A stretch of DNA of 11,701 nt. Origin: an uncultured euryarchaeote (GTDB taxonomy: Archaea > Thermoplasmatota > Thermoplasmata > UBA10834). Below the pieces are notes generated by a model. That model ran no database searches and was not told the origin of the DNA. It worked only from the letters and a program-made list of their open reading frames with translations. Both the position numbers and the translations under genes were made by a program. The first letter of the stretch is position 1; every line of letters starts with the position of its first letter. Below are positions 1 to 7,200 of this stretch, in pieces. The stretch lies in assembly GCA_937872085.1 (NCBI GenBank), contig CALMQK010000379.1, positions 1 to 11,701 of the forward strand. Direction: 5' to 3'.

Positions 1-833
1 CGCTCACGGTCACCAAGGATGCAAAGGTCAGTGGCATCTCCGTCCAACTGGTCGAGCAGGACGAGCGGAACATGGAGGCAGGTGTGACCGTGCAGCTGAT
101 ATCGAGCGGCATGGAGTTGGAGCGCCAGCTCAGCACCGTGATCAGGCTGAAGCGCGGGTCGTGCACCGAGTGCTCCAAGCAACAGGGCAGCTACTACGAG
201 GCGATCCTACAGGTCCGTGGGCCCGGTAAGTCGCTCCACGAGGCCGAGGAGCGCGAGATCGAGCGCATTGTCAAGGGCAAGGTGGGCTCCCTGAGGAAGT
301 CGACCCGGGAGGTGTTCATAAGCAAGACCGAGTCCGTGAAGGGCGGGCTCGACTTCTACTTCAGCAGGATCCCGGCGGCCAAGAGCCTCGCCCGGGAATT
401 GCAGGAGACGATGTGCGCGGAGTACAAGGAGTCGTCCAGCCTCTGGGGGAGACGGGACGGCAAGGAGGTCTACAGGATGACCTACCTGGTCCGCTTGCCC
501 GGCTTCAACGCAGGCGACGTCGTCGAGTACCAGTCCAGGGCCTACTACATCAAGGGGATGTCGAGAGGGGTAGTGCACGGGATCGACCTGATCACCGGCG
601 AGGAGCGCCCGATCAAGCCGAAGACCGCCGGGGAGTGCACGCTCGAACAGTCGAAGGAAAAGATCATGCGTGCCGTGGTCCTCACTGAGAAGGCAGGCGA
701 GCTCCAGGTGCTGGACCCGGACACGATGGCCGTCCTGGACGTGAAGACTCCTCCCGGGTTCGAACGGAGGGAGGACCAGATAAGGCTCGCCAAGACGAAG
801 CTCGGCACGTTCGTCATCAGCGATGGTTGGTAA
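1..833 (+). CDS. nmd3: NMD3 family large-subunit ribosome maturation protein (5' end outside window)
   Basis: The reading frame is open from the first full codon (base 3) to TAA at 831-833, so the gene begins upstream and only about 276 C-terminal residues are visible. A CxxC pair (codons at 162 and 171) followed by the GSYYEAILQVRG stretch is the recognisable NMD3 signature, where a zinc-binding segment leads into the 'YYEA-QxRG' motif. In eukaryotes NMD3 is the export adaptor of the 60S subunit. Archaea have no nucleus, so a role in late 50S maturation or subunit quality control is inferred from the family. The C-terminal half has an SH3/OB-like beta-rich look, for example FNAGDVVEYQSRAYYIKGM near codon 504, which would suit rRNA contact. 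The ATG at 72 is internal, because conserved-looking coding sequence continues upstream of it. The further N-terminal zinc motifs expected for the family must lie outside the window. Seventy-seven bases separate it from the fumarase operon. Confidence 0.88.
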   Translation, partial: LTVTKDAKVSGISVQLVEQDERNMEAGVTVQLISSGMELERQLSTVIRLKRGSCTECSKQQGSYYEAILQVRGPGKSLHEAEEREIERIVKGKVGSLRKSTREVFISKTESVKGGLDFYFSRIPAAKSLARELQETMCAEYKESSSLWGRRDGKEVYRMTYLVRLPGFNAGDVVEYQSRAYYIKGMSRGVVHGIDLITGEERPIKPKTAGECTLEQSKEKIMRAVVLTEKAGELQVLDPDTMAVLDVKTPPGFERREDQIRLAKTKLGTFVISDGW

Positions 834-863
834 TCGAGCCGATCAGGTCTTGTTCCTCCAAAA

Positions 864-875
864 GGAATTAATTCT
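864..875 (+). promoter_or_regulatory. Putative TATA-like element / palindrome upstream of fumA
   Basis: An AT-rich core contains the perfect 10-base palindrome GAATTAATTC (865-874). Its centre lies about 41 bases ahead of the fumA ATG, which fits an archaeal TATA box with initiation about 25 bases downstream and a short leader. The match to the usual TTTAWA consensus is modest, so the assignment is tentative. The symmetry could also mark an operator. Confidence 0.35.
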
Positions 876-895
876 AAGGTCGCTTTCCCTTGCTC

Positions 896-901
896 AAGGT
901 G
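896..901 (+). promoter_or_regulatory. Shine-Dalgarno site of fumA
   Basis: AAGGTG lies nine bases before the ATG at 911 and pairs with the archaeal 16S tail (anti-SD of GGAGGTGA). It supports 911 as the start of the alpha subunit. Confidence 0.5.
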
Positions 902-910
902 TGATTCAAC

Positions 911-1783
911 ATGGTCACTGAGGAGGACATCCAGAACGCCACGGTCGAGCTGCTCCGGAAGACGGTCGTGAAGCTGCCAGCCGATGTCGAGGAAGCCCTG
1001 AGAAAGGCATACGCATCCGAGACCGACGAGGTCCCGAGGATGCAGATGAAGACGATAGTTGACAACATAGACATGGCGCTCAAGGGCAACACCCCCATGT
1101 GCCAGGATACCGGCGTGACGATCTTCTACGCCGCCTTGCCGAAGGACTGCAAGGTCGATGTGGAGAAGGGGATCGTCGAAGGGGTCAGGAAGGCCACGAA
1201 GGAGGTCCCCCTCCGGCCGAACGCCGTCCACCCACTGACCAGGAAGAACCCCGGAGACAATGTCGGTGAGAGGATGCCGTTCATCAATTGGAAGGTCCAT
1301 GGCAAGGACTACATCGAGATCACCGTGATGACCAAGGGGGCCGGCTCCGAGAACATGAGCCAGCTCGCGATGCTCACGCCGACCCAGGGCCTGAAGGGCA
1401 TCAAGGAGTTCATCCTCGGCGCCGTCCTCAAGGCGGGGAGCAACCCGTGCCCACCTACGATCCTTGGGATCGGGCTCGGCGGTTCATCCGATATCGCGAT
1501 GAAGCTCGCGAAGGAGGCGCTGCTGCGACCTATCAACCAGAGGCACAAGGACCCGGAGATCGCGAAGCTCGAGACCGATCTCCTGGAGGCCATCAACATG
1601 CTTGGGATAGGTCCTATGGGTCTTGGAGGGAAGACGACATGCCTCGGACTGAACATCGAGTACGCTTACTGCCATACGGCCAGCTTGCCGGTCGGTCTCA
1701 ACGTGCAGTGCTGGGCCGGAAGGCGCGGGACGGTCAGGATATATCCGGACGGAAGGACCGCATATCCGACCCACGAGAGGTGA
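911..1783 (+). CDS. fumA: Fumarate hydratase class I, alpha subunit (L-tartrate dehydratase alpha-type)
   Basis: This is the N-terminal (iron-sulfur) half of a two-subunit class I fumarase, which interconverts fumarate and malate in the cytosol (TCA cycle, or its reductive branch). The 290 residues match the usual alpha-subunit length. Cysteines in family-typical settings are C64 (NTPMCQDTG), C180 (SNPCPPTILGIGLGG) and C267 (NVQCWAGRR). They are the likely ligands of a catalytic [4Fe-4S] cluster; C244 and C254 (TTCLG, AYCH) are also present. The glycine-rich GIGLGGSSD loop is typical of the family. The ATG at 911 follows an AAGGTG ribosome site. The stop codon lies within the ribosome site of the beta gene, so the two are almost certainly co-transcribed and translationally coupled. 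The family includes tartrate dehydratase and related hydro-lyases, so substrate is inferred; fumarase is most likely with no tartrate genes visible. The oxygen-labile cluster suggests low-oxygen life. Confidence 0.9.
   Translation: MVTEEDIQNATVELLRKTVVKLPADVEEALRKAYASETDEVPRMQMKTIVDNIDMALKGNTPMCQDTGVTIFYAALPKDCKVDVEKGIVEGVRKATKEVPLRPNAVHPLTRKNPGDNVGERMPFINWKVHGKDYIEITVMTKGAGSENMSQLAMLTPTQGLKGIKEFILGAVLKAGSNPCPPTILGIGLGGSSDIAMKLAKEALLRPINQRHKDPEIAKLETDLLEAINMLGIGPMGLGGKTTCLGLNIEYAYCHTASLPVGLNVQCWAGRRGTVRIYPDGRTAYPTHER
1775..1783 (+). promoter_or_regulatory. Strong Shine-Dalgarno site of fumB overlapping the fumA stop
   Basis: GAGAGGTGA is a near-perfect anti-16S match. It ends five bases before the ATG at 1789, and its last three bases are the TGA stop of fumA. 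This decides for the ATG over the in-frame GTG at 1780, which lies inside the site, and implies translational coupling of the two subunits. Confidence 0.7.
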
Positions 1784-1788
1784 ACAAG

Positions 1789-2388
1789 ATGCCGAAGGTT
1801 TTGAAGACGCCGCTATCCGAGGAAGTTGTGAGGGGATTGAAGCTCGGCGAGACGGTATACATGGAAGGCGTGGTCTACACAGGCAGGGACGAGGTCCACC
1901 TGCACGCCCTCGAGTACCTCGAGAAGGGCAAGAAGCTCCCCGTCGAATTCAAGGGTTGCGCGCTGTTCCACTGCGGGCCGATAATGAGGAAGACAGGGGA
2001 CAAGTGGCAGGCCGTAGCTGCCGGGCCGACGACATCTTCGAGGATGAACTCATTGGAGCCTCTGTTCATCGAGAAGTTCAGGCCGGGTGCGATAATCGGT
2101 AAGGGCGGGATGTCCCAGCCGACTGTCGACGCCATGAAGACCTATGGATGCGTCTATCTGGCCATCACTGGCGGAGCAGCCGTCCTTGCCGCTCAAGGCA
2201 TCAAGAGCGTCTCCGGGGTCGAGTGGTTCGAGCTCGGCATGCCGGAGGCCATCTGGATATTGAACACGGGGAACTTCGGTCCTCTGACCGTGGCCATGGA
2301 TGCCCACGGCAACAGCTTGTACGCCGAAGTGAATGCAAAGGTCAAGGAGAACGAGAAGAAGGCCCGTCAGAGGCTCGGGCTGGCCTGA
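1789..2388 (+). CDS. fumB: Fumarate hydratase class I, beta subunit
   Basis: This is the C-terminal half of a class I fumarase, made as a separate 199-residue polypeptide that pairs with the alpha subunit to complete the active site. Family landmarks in order are an N-terminal LGETVYMEGVVYTGRDEVH segment, LFHCGPI, the GPTTSSRM motif (known in the family to contact substrate), the glycine-rich IIGKGGM loop, and ITGGAAVLAA near residue 128. In bacteria such as Escherichia coli these halves are fused into one chain of about 550 residues; split genes are usual in archaea and some anaerobic bacteria. The open frame extends upstream to 1288 but overlaps the alpha gene there and looks nothing like a protein family. 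The start at 1789, with its strong ribosome site, is therefore chosen. The gene ends 12 bases from the convergent stop of the next gene. Confidence 0.9.
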   Translation: MPKVLKTPLSEEVVRGLKLGETVYMEGVVYTGRDEVHLHALEYLEKGKKLPVEFKGCALFHCGPIMRKTGDKWQAVAAGPTTSSRMNSLEPLFIEKFRPGAIIGKGGMSQPTVDAMKTYGCVYLAITGGAAVLAAQGIKSVSGVEWFELGMPEAIWILNTGNFGPLTVAMDAHGNSLYAEVNAKVKENEKKARQRLGLA

Positions 2389-2400
2389 GCCGGACTCGGT

Positions 2401-4104
2401 CTAAGCGGAGTCCTTCCCGTTGCCTTTCGACTCTGACAGCTGGTCCTCGAGGTCATCCTGCCCATCTGCAGACCCGCCGTCGGCCGTCTCGTCGTCGACT
2501 TCGTCATAGACCGCGGGGGCACTTCCAGGTGCCTGGAAGGTCCTTATCCTCAGGTAGACTGCTACCGCAAGGATCGCGATCGTCAGGAAGAGTCCGAGGA
2601 TCATCATCGAGTGGGGCATGTCGAAGCCGAAGATGAATCCCGAGAAGCCGTGCCGGAGAGGAGTCATCAAGAACTGCCGCGAAGACGTGGTGTCATTCGT
2701 GACGGCGATGTCGCTCACCTGCATTGGCCTGTAGTCCGCTCGTTCGAACAAGACCGTGTAGTTCCCAGGCAGCAGTCCCGTGAACGCGAATTCCCCAAGG
2801 ATGTTCGTCGATGTCGAGTTCTGCGTGATGTTCGTCGTGACCAAGGTCACTTTCACATCGACCAGAGGTACCTTGACGTCGCCAACGATGGTGCTAACGA
2901 CTCCTCGAAGTATTGCACCCGGTATGGCCGCGAGGTTGACATTGAGTTCCTTCTCCTCCCCGGGTCCGATGACCTCCACGAACAGAGCGGTCACATACCC
3001 TGGCCTGGACGCCTGGACTGTATATGTGCCAGCCGTGAGGTTCGTGATTCTATAGGTTCCATCCGGACCAGAGAGGTTGTAGAACATCGTGCCAACGACG
3101 GATATGTTCGCCCTGACCAGGAGCAGTGTCCCGGAGCGGACGGCTCCACGGAGGAGCGTGGGTTTCTCGGTGAGGTTGAAGTAGAGGGCTGTCTGGTTCT
3201 CCCGGGTGACCTTTACACCCGTGGTCGTGTTGGAATAGAACCCGATCTTCGTGGCGGTGACGGCATAGGTTCCAGGCGGGACATTGTCGAACTGGTAGCT
3301 GCCGTTCGTAGAGCTTGAGACGAGGATGACGGAGTTTCCGATCCTGACTGAGATGTTCGTCCCGTTCAGGCCTATATGAGTTGCGGAATTGTATACGAAG
3401 CCGGAAATTGACCCGGTCTGAGACGTGAGCACGAAGTCGACCGACCCTGCGATCGGCACGTAGACGTTGCTAAGCGCTCCGACGTATCCCGAAGCATTCG
3501 CAAAGACAGTGTAGGTCTGGCCCTCGGGTATTCCTCTCATGATGTACTGGCCCAGCGAGTTCGTCTTGTTGGAGTACCTAGGTCCGAGAGATGGTATGTA
3601 CACGGTGGCGTTTCTTATGCCGACAGGTGGCATCGCCGCTGTCGACACCTTGCCCAAGATGACCCCTCCGACCAGGATGATGGTGACGTTGGTCGTCCTG
3701 TTCTCGATTGCAACCACCTGTTCGAGCGCTGTTTGGAATCCCATGGCCTCGACTGAGAGGTAGTACAGGGTCCCTGTGGAATTCCCGAAGACCCCTGTGA
3801 TCACCGCCGAACCGTTGCTATCAGTCTGCCACCCGGCGGGCGCAGTGGTGTTGCCAACGATCTTCACGGTAGCTGGCCCGACCAGATGCGGACCAATGGG
3901 CCTGCCGTCCTCATCGGTGACGGTCACGTTGAGCGTTGAATTGTACGAGGCGCTGAGGGTGCGAGCCTTGAGCACTGCTTCTCCATCGTTGGGAAGCGTG
4001 ATGCTATCGTTGATGAGCATCACGGTCGCCGCGGCTGTCATCAATGTCAGAAGGACGATCGCGAATGCCAATAGTTTGGGGCCGAATATCATGTTCCTGG
4101 GCAT
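2401..4104 (-). CDS. Membrane-anchored surface protein with serial carboxypeptidase-regulatory-like domains
   Basis: This 567-residue protein has a hydrophobic signal anchor at 10-31, a large extracellular part, a second membrane helix at about 499-519, and a short acidic cytoplasmic tail (522-567, rich in D/E, S and G). The outer part holds about five beta-sandwich units, roughly 53-133, 148-226, 231-311, 316-390 and 397-480. The last four carry the carboxypeptidase D regulatory-like signature: GQYIMRGIPEGQTYTVFA, GSYQFDNVPPGTYAVTA, GTYRITNLTAGTYTVQA and GEFAFTGLLPGNYTVLF, each followed by a G/D-Y or G-F. I count 24 N-x-S/T sequons, all between the two membrane helices and none in the tail, which supports an outside location and heavy N-glycosylation. 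No enzyme motif is visible. A structural, adhesive or binding role at the cell surface is inference. The ATG at 4104 has an in-frame stop two codons upstream; the ATG at 4092 (M5) is the alternative. It is divergent from lhr. Confidence 0.82.
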   Translation of the reverse strand: MPRNMIFGPKLLAFAIVLLTLMTAAATVMLINDSITLPNDGEAVLKARTLSASYNSTLNVTVTDEDGRPIGPHLVGPATVKIVGNTTAPAGWQTDSNGSAVITGVFGNSTGTLYYLSVEAMGFQTALEQVVAIENRTTNVTIILVGGVILGKVSTAAMPPVGIRNATVYIPSLGPRYSNKTNSLGQYIMRGIPEGQTYTVFANASGYVGALSNVYVPIAGSVDFVLTSQTGSISGFVYNSATHIGLNGTNISVRIGNSVILVSSSTNGSYQFDNVPPGTYAVTATKIGFYSNTTTGVKVTRENQTALYFNLTEKPTLLRGAVRSGTLLLVRANISVVGTMFYNLSGPDGTYRITNLTAGTYTVQASRPGYVTALFVEVIGPGEEKELNVNLAAIPGAILRGVVSTIVGDVKVPLVDVKVTLVTTNITQNSTSTNILGEFAFTGLLPGNYTVLFERADYRPMQVSDIAVTNDTTSSRQFLMTPLRHGFSGFIFGFDMPHSMMILGLFLTIAILAVAVYLRIRTFQAPGSAPAVYDEVDDETADGGSADGQDDLEDQLSESKGNGKDSA

Positions 4105-4140
4105 CCTTCATCCACTTTTCTTGCTCATCCACTAGAGCCC

Positions 4141-4151
4141 ATAAATACGTT
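4141..4151 (-). promoter_or_regulatory. TATA-like element for the surface-protein gene
   Basis: Read on the minus strand this is AACGTATTTAT. It lies about 37 bases ahead of the ATG at 4104, the expected spacing for an archaeal TATA box with a leader of 10 to 20 bases. It mirrors the element serving lhr, with one mismatch in 11 bases. Confidence 0.6.
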
Positions 4152-4186
4152 TGCCGTTTCCGGCGTACTTTTCACGCTACCCTGAG

Positions 4187-4197
4187 AACGTATTAAT
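4187..4197 (+). promoter_or_regulatory. TATA-like element for lhr
   Basis: AACGTATTAAT ends 41 bases before the ATG at 4239, fitting a TATA box with initiation near 4220 and a leader of about 20 bases. No clear Shine-Dalgarno site precedes the lhr ATG, which also points to a very short leader. A 4-bp GC hairpin (GCCG-TTTC-CGGC, 4153-4164) lies between the two divergent elements. Confidence 0.6.
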
Positions 4198-4238
4198 AGG
4201 CACGCTGGTTAAGTAAGCGGGATTCACGGGCGTTCCAC

Positions 4239-7200
4239 ATGGTCAAGAAGGTTACTGAGAGCCACAGCACTGAGAAGGTGCTTTCCTTAATGCACCCCAT
4301 CGTCTCCGAATGGTTCACGAAGAAGTTTGGGAAAGTGACCGAAGCTCAGGCCATGGCGGTGCCGCTCATCCATGCACGGGAGAACGTCCTCGTTTCGTCC
4401 CCGACTGGCTCTGGCAAGACCCTCACTGCATTCCTCTCGATCCTGAACGAGCTGATCCTTAAGGCCGGCAAAGGCGAGCTCGAAGACCGCATCTATGCGG
4501 TCTATGTTTCTCCCTTGAAGGCTCTAGCGAACGACATAAACGAGAATCTGCTCAAACCCCTGGCCGAGATAGACGAGCTGTTCAGGGCGAAGGGCCTGGA
4601 ACCGCCTGAGATCAAGGTCGCGGTCAGGACCGGAGATACCCTCCAGAGCGAGAGACAGAAGCAGGCCAGGTCCCCTCCACACATCTTCATCACCACTCCA
4701 GAGTCGCTGTCTTTGATCCTCACGACGCCCGTCTTCAGCAAGAAGTTCGAGGGCGTCGACTATGTGATCGTCGACGAGGTCCACGAGATCTGCGATTCGA
4801 AGAGAGGGGTCGCCCTGTCGGTCTCCCTTGAGAGACTGCAGGCGTGCGTCAAGGGAGAGCTCACGCGCATCGGCCTCTCAGCCACCGTCGCACCGCTGGA
4901 CCAGGTGGCCGAGTACCTCGTCGGACTCAAGGACGGCGAGCACAGGGCCGTGAACATAGTGGAGGTGTTCCGGCAGCGCGATCTGGACCTGAAGGTGCTC
5001 TGTCCCACGAAGGACATGACCTCCCTCTCCTTCGAGGTCGTGAACTCGAAGATGTACGACATGCTCAAGGAGATGATACTCCAGCACAAGACCACGCTCA
5101 TCTTCACCAACACCAGGAGCGGCGCCGAGAGCGTCGTCTACAAGCTGAAGGAGCGTGGCATCGAGAACATCGGGACCCATCACGGGAGCCTCAGCAGGGA
5201 GACCCGGCTCGAGGTGGAGGATTCGCTGAGAAGCGGCCAGCTCCAGGTGGTCGTCTCATCGACCTCGCTCGAGCTTGGGATCGACATCGGTTACATCGAT
5301 CTCGTTGTCCAGATAGGGTCGCCGAAGTCCGTCGCCAAGGGCCTGCAGAGGATCGGCAGGGCGGGCCACAGGTATGGCGGCACCTCGAAGGGAAGGATCG
5401 TGGTGTTCGAGTTGGACGACCTCGTCGAGTGCGCCGTCCTGTGCAGAGCTGCTCATCGGAAGATGATCGACCGCGTGACCATCCCAAACAACAGTCTCGA
5501 TGTCCTCGCGCAGACGCTCGTCGGGATGTCTGTCGAGCGCAAGTGGAACGTCCAGGATGCGTTCAAGTTGATCAGACGCTCGTGGTGCTACAGGAACCTC
5601 ACGTTCGCGCAGTTCGACAACGTCCTCAGGTATCTCGGTGGGAAGGATGAGTTCGAGGGCATCTACTCGAAGATCTGGTACGACGAGACGGAGCAGTCCT
5701 TCGGGAAGAAGCGTGGCTCGAGGATGATATTCTATCTCAATCAGGGGACGATACCAGAGGAGGCCGATTATACGGTGTTCTCAGAGCGAGGAGCACACAT
5801 CGGCTCACTGTCCGAGAAGTTCGTCGAGCGGCTCTCATCGGGGGACATATTCGTCTTGGGCGGCAGGAGCTACGAGTTCATCAAGTCCAAGGGCACGAAG
5901 GTCTTCGTGAAGAGCGCGAGCGGCAGGAAGCCCACGGTCCCTTCCTGGACCGGGGAGATGCTGCCCCGGAGCTTCGACCTCTCCCTCCTGATCGCCGAGT
6001 TCAGGGCGGAGATGAAGCAGCGCATGGGTGAGATGCCCGACAAGGAGATCCAGAGATGGCTGATGAAGGAGTTCGACGTGGACGAGGGCTCTGCCGTCAC
6101 GATCATAAACTACTTCAGGGAGCAGAGCGCGGTGGCGGCCATCCCCACCAACGAGAACCCGATAGTCGAGGGCTATGTCGACCAGTCGGGCAACAAGAGC
6201 GCGATATTCCACTGGCCCTTCGGAAGAAGGGTCAACGATGCTCTCAGCAGGGCCTATGCGTCCGTACTCTCTGAAAAGCTCAAGACGAATGTCACGATCT
6301 CGGTCACAGATGACAGCTTCATGCTCACCACATCAAAGAATTTCCAACTCGACGACCTTCGGGGGATGCTCAGGTCGGAAGCGCTCGAGCGGGTGCTCAG
6401 GAACGCGGTGAAGGATTCGGAGCTGTTCAATCAGAGGTTCAGGCACACCGCCACTCGCGCGTTCATGATACTCAGGAACTACAAGGGCAGGGAGCTCTCA
6501 GTCGCCCGCCAGCAACTTCGTTCGACAAGACTATTGGATGCACTCCACGGGATCGAAGGATTCCCGGTCATGCTCGAGACTTACGAGGAGATACTCACCG
6601 ACGTGATGGACCTGGAGAACGCGACCGAGGTGCTCCGGAGCTTCGAACGAGGGGACAGGGAAGTGAGCTATCTCGCATTCACGAACGTCCCTTCGCCGTT
6701 CGCGCACAACGTGATACTGGTCGGCGTATCGGACATCGTGCTCATGGAGGACAGGAGCATGCTTCTGCGCGAGCTTCACCGGAAGGTACTCGCGAGGGTC
6801 ATGGGCGATGAGGCCATCTCGGAGTACCAGTTCGAAACGAAGGAGGTGGAGGACTACTACGCGGCGAAGTTCCCGCTGATCTCGTCCAAGGACGACATAC
6901 TCACGACTCTGAGGAGGGTCGGTCCAATGAATCTCTTCCGGGAGAAGGGAGAGAACATCTTCTCTCATTCGTCGGTCCCGTTCGAGGGGCTGCGCTCTTG
7001 GTCAGGCGAGCTTCTGAAGGAGGGGAAGGTCCGTTCTGTCTGGATATCTGAAGACATGTATGTGACGACCGAGGACTACCCACTCTACAACTGCCTCCAC
7101 AGGAGGCAGGTGAAGCACAATCCCGGCGAGAAAGCTGTCCTCGACTCGATCGCGAGCGCTCCGAAGACGCAATCCGAGCTAGCCGCCGCCCTGCGCGTGC

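Noticed and set aside
72..74. ATG at 72 as the start of nmd3
   Set aside because: The frame is open to the window edge, and plausible coding sequence (LTVTKDAKVSGISVQLV) precedes it. NMD3 also needs zinc motifs further upstream.
545..1300. Minus-strand open frame of 251 codons opposite nmd3 and fumA
   Set aside because: It spans two well-supported plus-strand genes and the gap between them, and the translation resembles no family. It is an antisense shadow.
1288..1788. N-terminal extension of the fumarase beta frame
   Set aside because: It overlaps the alpha gene in another frame, lacks family similarity, and is made unnecessary by the strong ribosome site before 1789.
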